A stretch of 64,000 bases of DNA from Pseudonocardia alaniniphila. GTDB taxonomy: Bacteria > Actinomycetota > Actinomycetes > Mycobacteriales > Pseudonocardiaceae. The DNA lies in the NCBI RefSeq assembly GCF_022524485.1, contig NZ_JAKXMK010000010.1, forward strand, positions 186,001 to 250,000, written 5' to 3'. Both the position numbers and the translations under genes were made by a program. The notes under the pieces were generated by a model. That model searched no databases and had not been told where the DNA came from. It was given only the letters and a program-made list of their open reading frames with translations. Shown here one piece after another: positions 63,478-64,000 of the stretch; within the stretch, counting starts at the first letter, position 1; every line of letters starts with the position of its first letter.

Positions 63478-64000
63478 TCATCCGGTCCGCTGGCGTGGCG
63501 GCACGATCATCCGGCGGGTGTCCACCAGCACGAGCGCGGCGAGGCCGACGAGCGGGAGAAGCGTGAGCTGGACGAGGCCCGCGCCCTGCCAGCCCATGCC
63601 GGCCACGAGGCGCGCGAAGATCAGCCCGGACACAGCGGCGGCCACGTAGTAGGCCAGCATGAACAGGCCTGCCCCACGCCCGACGTGCTCGGGTCGCACG
63701 GCTCGCTGGAGCGCGGTGGTGCAGTTGGTGAACAGCACGCCGCTGGCGAAGGTGCCCATGAGGAAGGCGAGTACGTACTGGGCGGCCGCTCCCTCTGCCA
63801 GCTGGTACGCCGCGAGTGCGGTGAGCGACGAGCCGACGAATCCCACGGCCAGGAGCAGACGCTGGTCGACGCGGTCGGCCAGCCAGCCCACCGGAAGCGC
63901 CATCATCGCCCCGAACCCGACGAGCGCCGAGGCGAGGGCGGCCTGTCCCGCTCCGAACTCGAGCTCCTCGCGAAGGAACGTCGGATACAGCCCCAGGAAT
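63478..64000 (-). CDS. MFS transporter, 5' end outside window
   Basis: A continuous frame from the right edge to the stop at 63478 encodes about 173 residues of the C-terminal half of an MFS protein. It has hydrophobic helices and the MFS motif GWLADRVDQRLLLAVG (loop after the seventh helix). It converges on the Pls-like gene with six bases between stops. It may export the product of that gene, though convergent placement does not show co-regulation. Confidence 0.8.
   Translation of the reverse strand, partial: FLGLYPTFLREELEFGAGQAALASALVGFGAMMALPVGWLADRVDQRLLLAVGFVGSSLTALAAYQLAEGAAAQYVLAFLMGTFASGVLFTNCTTALQRAVRPEHVGRGAGLFMLAYYVAAAVSGLIFARLVAGMGWQGAGLVQLTLLPLVGLAALVLVDTRRMIVPPRQRTG

Overview
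The window is chromosomal DNA from a high-GC actinobacterium, most likely a member of the Pseudonocardiaceae (Pseudonocardia-like). The base composition, the many GTG/TTG starts, the ATGA-type stop/start overlaps, a WhiB4-like regulator, a Crp/GlxR-type regulator, MarP and a bifunctional MFS/thymidylate-kinase-like fusion all fit. No plasmid, phage, transposase, integrase or CRISPR signature was seen. The assignment to genus is an inference.

Layout. 1-7.1 kb: a GlxA-type regulator (cut by the window edge), a GH76 hydrolase, two DedA membrane proteins, a SigE-family sigma factor with a coupled small membrane protein, class II fructose-bisphosphate aldolase, DUF3151 and FUSC-type membrane proteins. 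7.1-12.4 kb: an acyltransferase converging on a compact urease operon ureABCFGD (minus strand, genes overlapping or nearly touching). 12.4-15.4 kb: a conserved hypothetical protein divergent from purA, then a universal stress protein preceded by a translationally coupled 64-codon ORF. 15.6-34.4 kb: a block whose order matches Mycobacterium tuberculosis Rv3671c-Rv3682 (marP, CoA-type NUDIX, TlpA-like thioredoxin, nth, small membrane protein, crp, MBL-fold hydrolase, ridA, DUF4177-like protein, two Get3/ArsA-like ATPases, whiB4, ponA2). It is interrupted by an MFS exporter, a second NUDIX protein, a Gfo/Idh/MocA oxidoreductase and two paralogous unknown proteins, one of them 1133 residues and mostly disordered. 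34.5-42.2 kb: a small membrane protein, an MFS/thymidylate-kinase-like fusion with a degraded P-loop, holB, a large LuxR-type NB-ATPase regulator, a possible attenuator, and a methyltransferase.

42.3-52.6 kb is accessory in character. It holds tRNA-Thr(CGT), an IPT/TIG-repeat protein without a signal peptide, a DUF4239 membrane protein, an Imm5-like immunity protein with no visible toxin, a secreted phytase/esterase-like protein behind an 11-bp-phased direct-repeat box, a RibD/DHFR-fold reductase, an orphan GAF histidine kinase, and an FAD monooxygenase with its TetR repressor. 52.7-59.7 kb carries a molybdenum hydroxylase of the CoxL/M/S type, flanked by two MFS transporters and probably used for uptake and oxidation of a small organic substrate.

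60.7-63.5 kb holds the most unusual gene. It is a membrane protein with the six-TM, three-lobed C-terminal region of Pls-type (epsilon-poly-lysine synthetase-like) enzymes. It has no adenylation domain, and two nearly identical carrier-protein domains sit in tandem at its N terminus. It is preceded by about 1 kb without a convincing large gene, which contains a candidate promoter and a 70-codon ORF. A convergent MFS transporter runs off the right edge.
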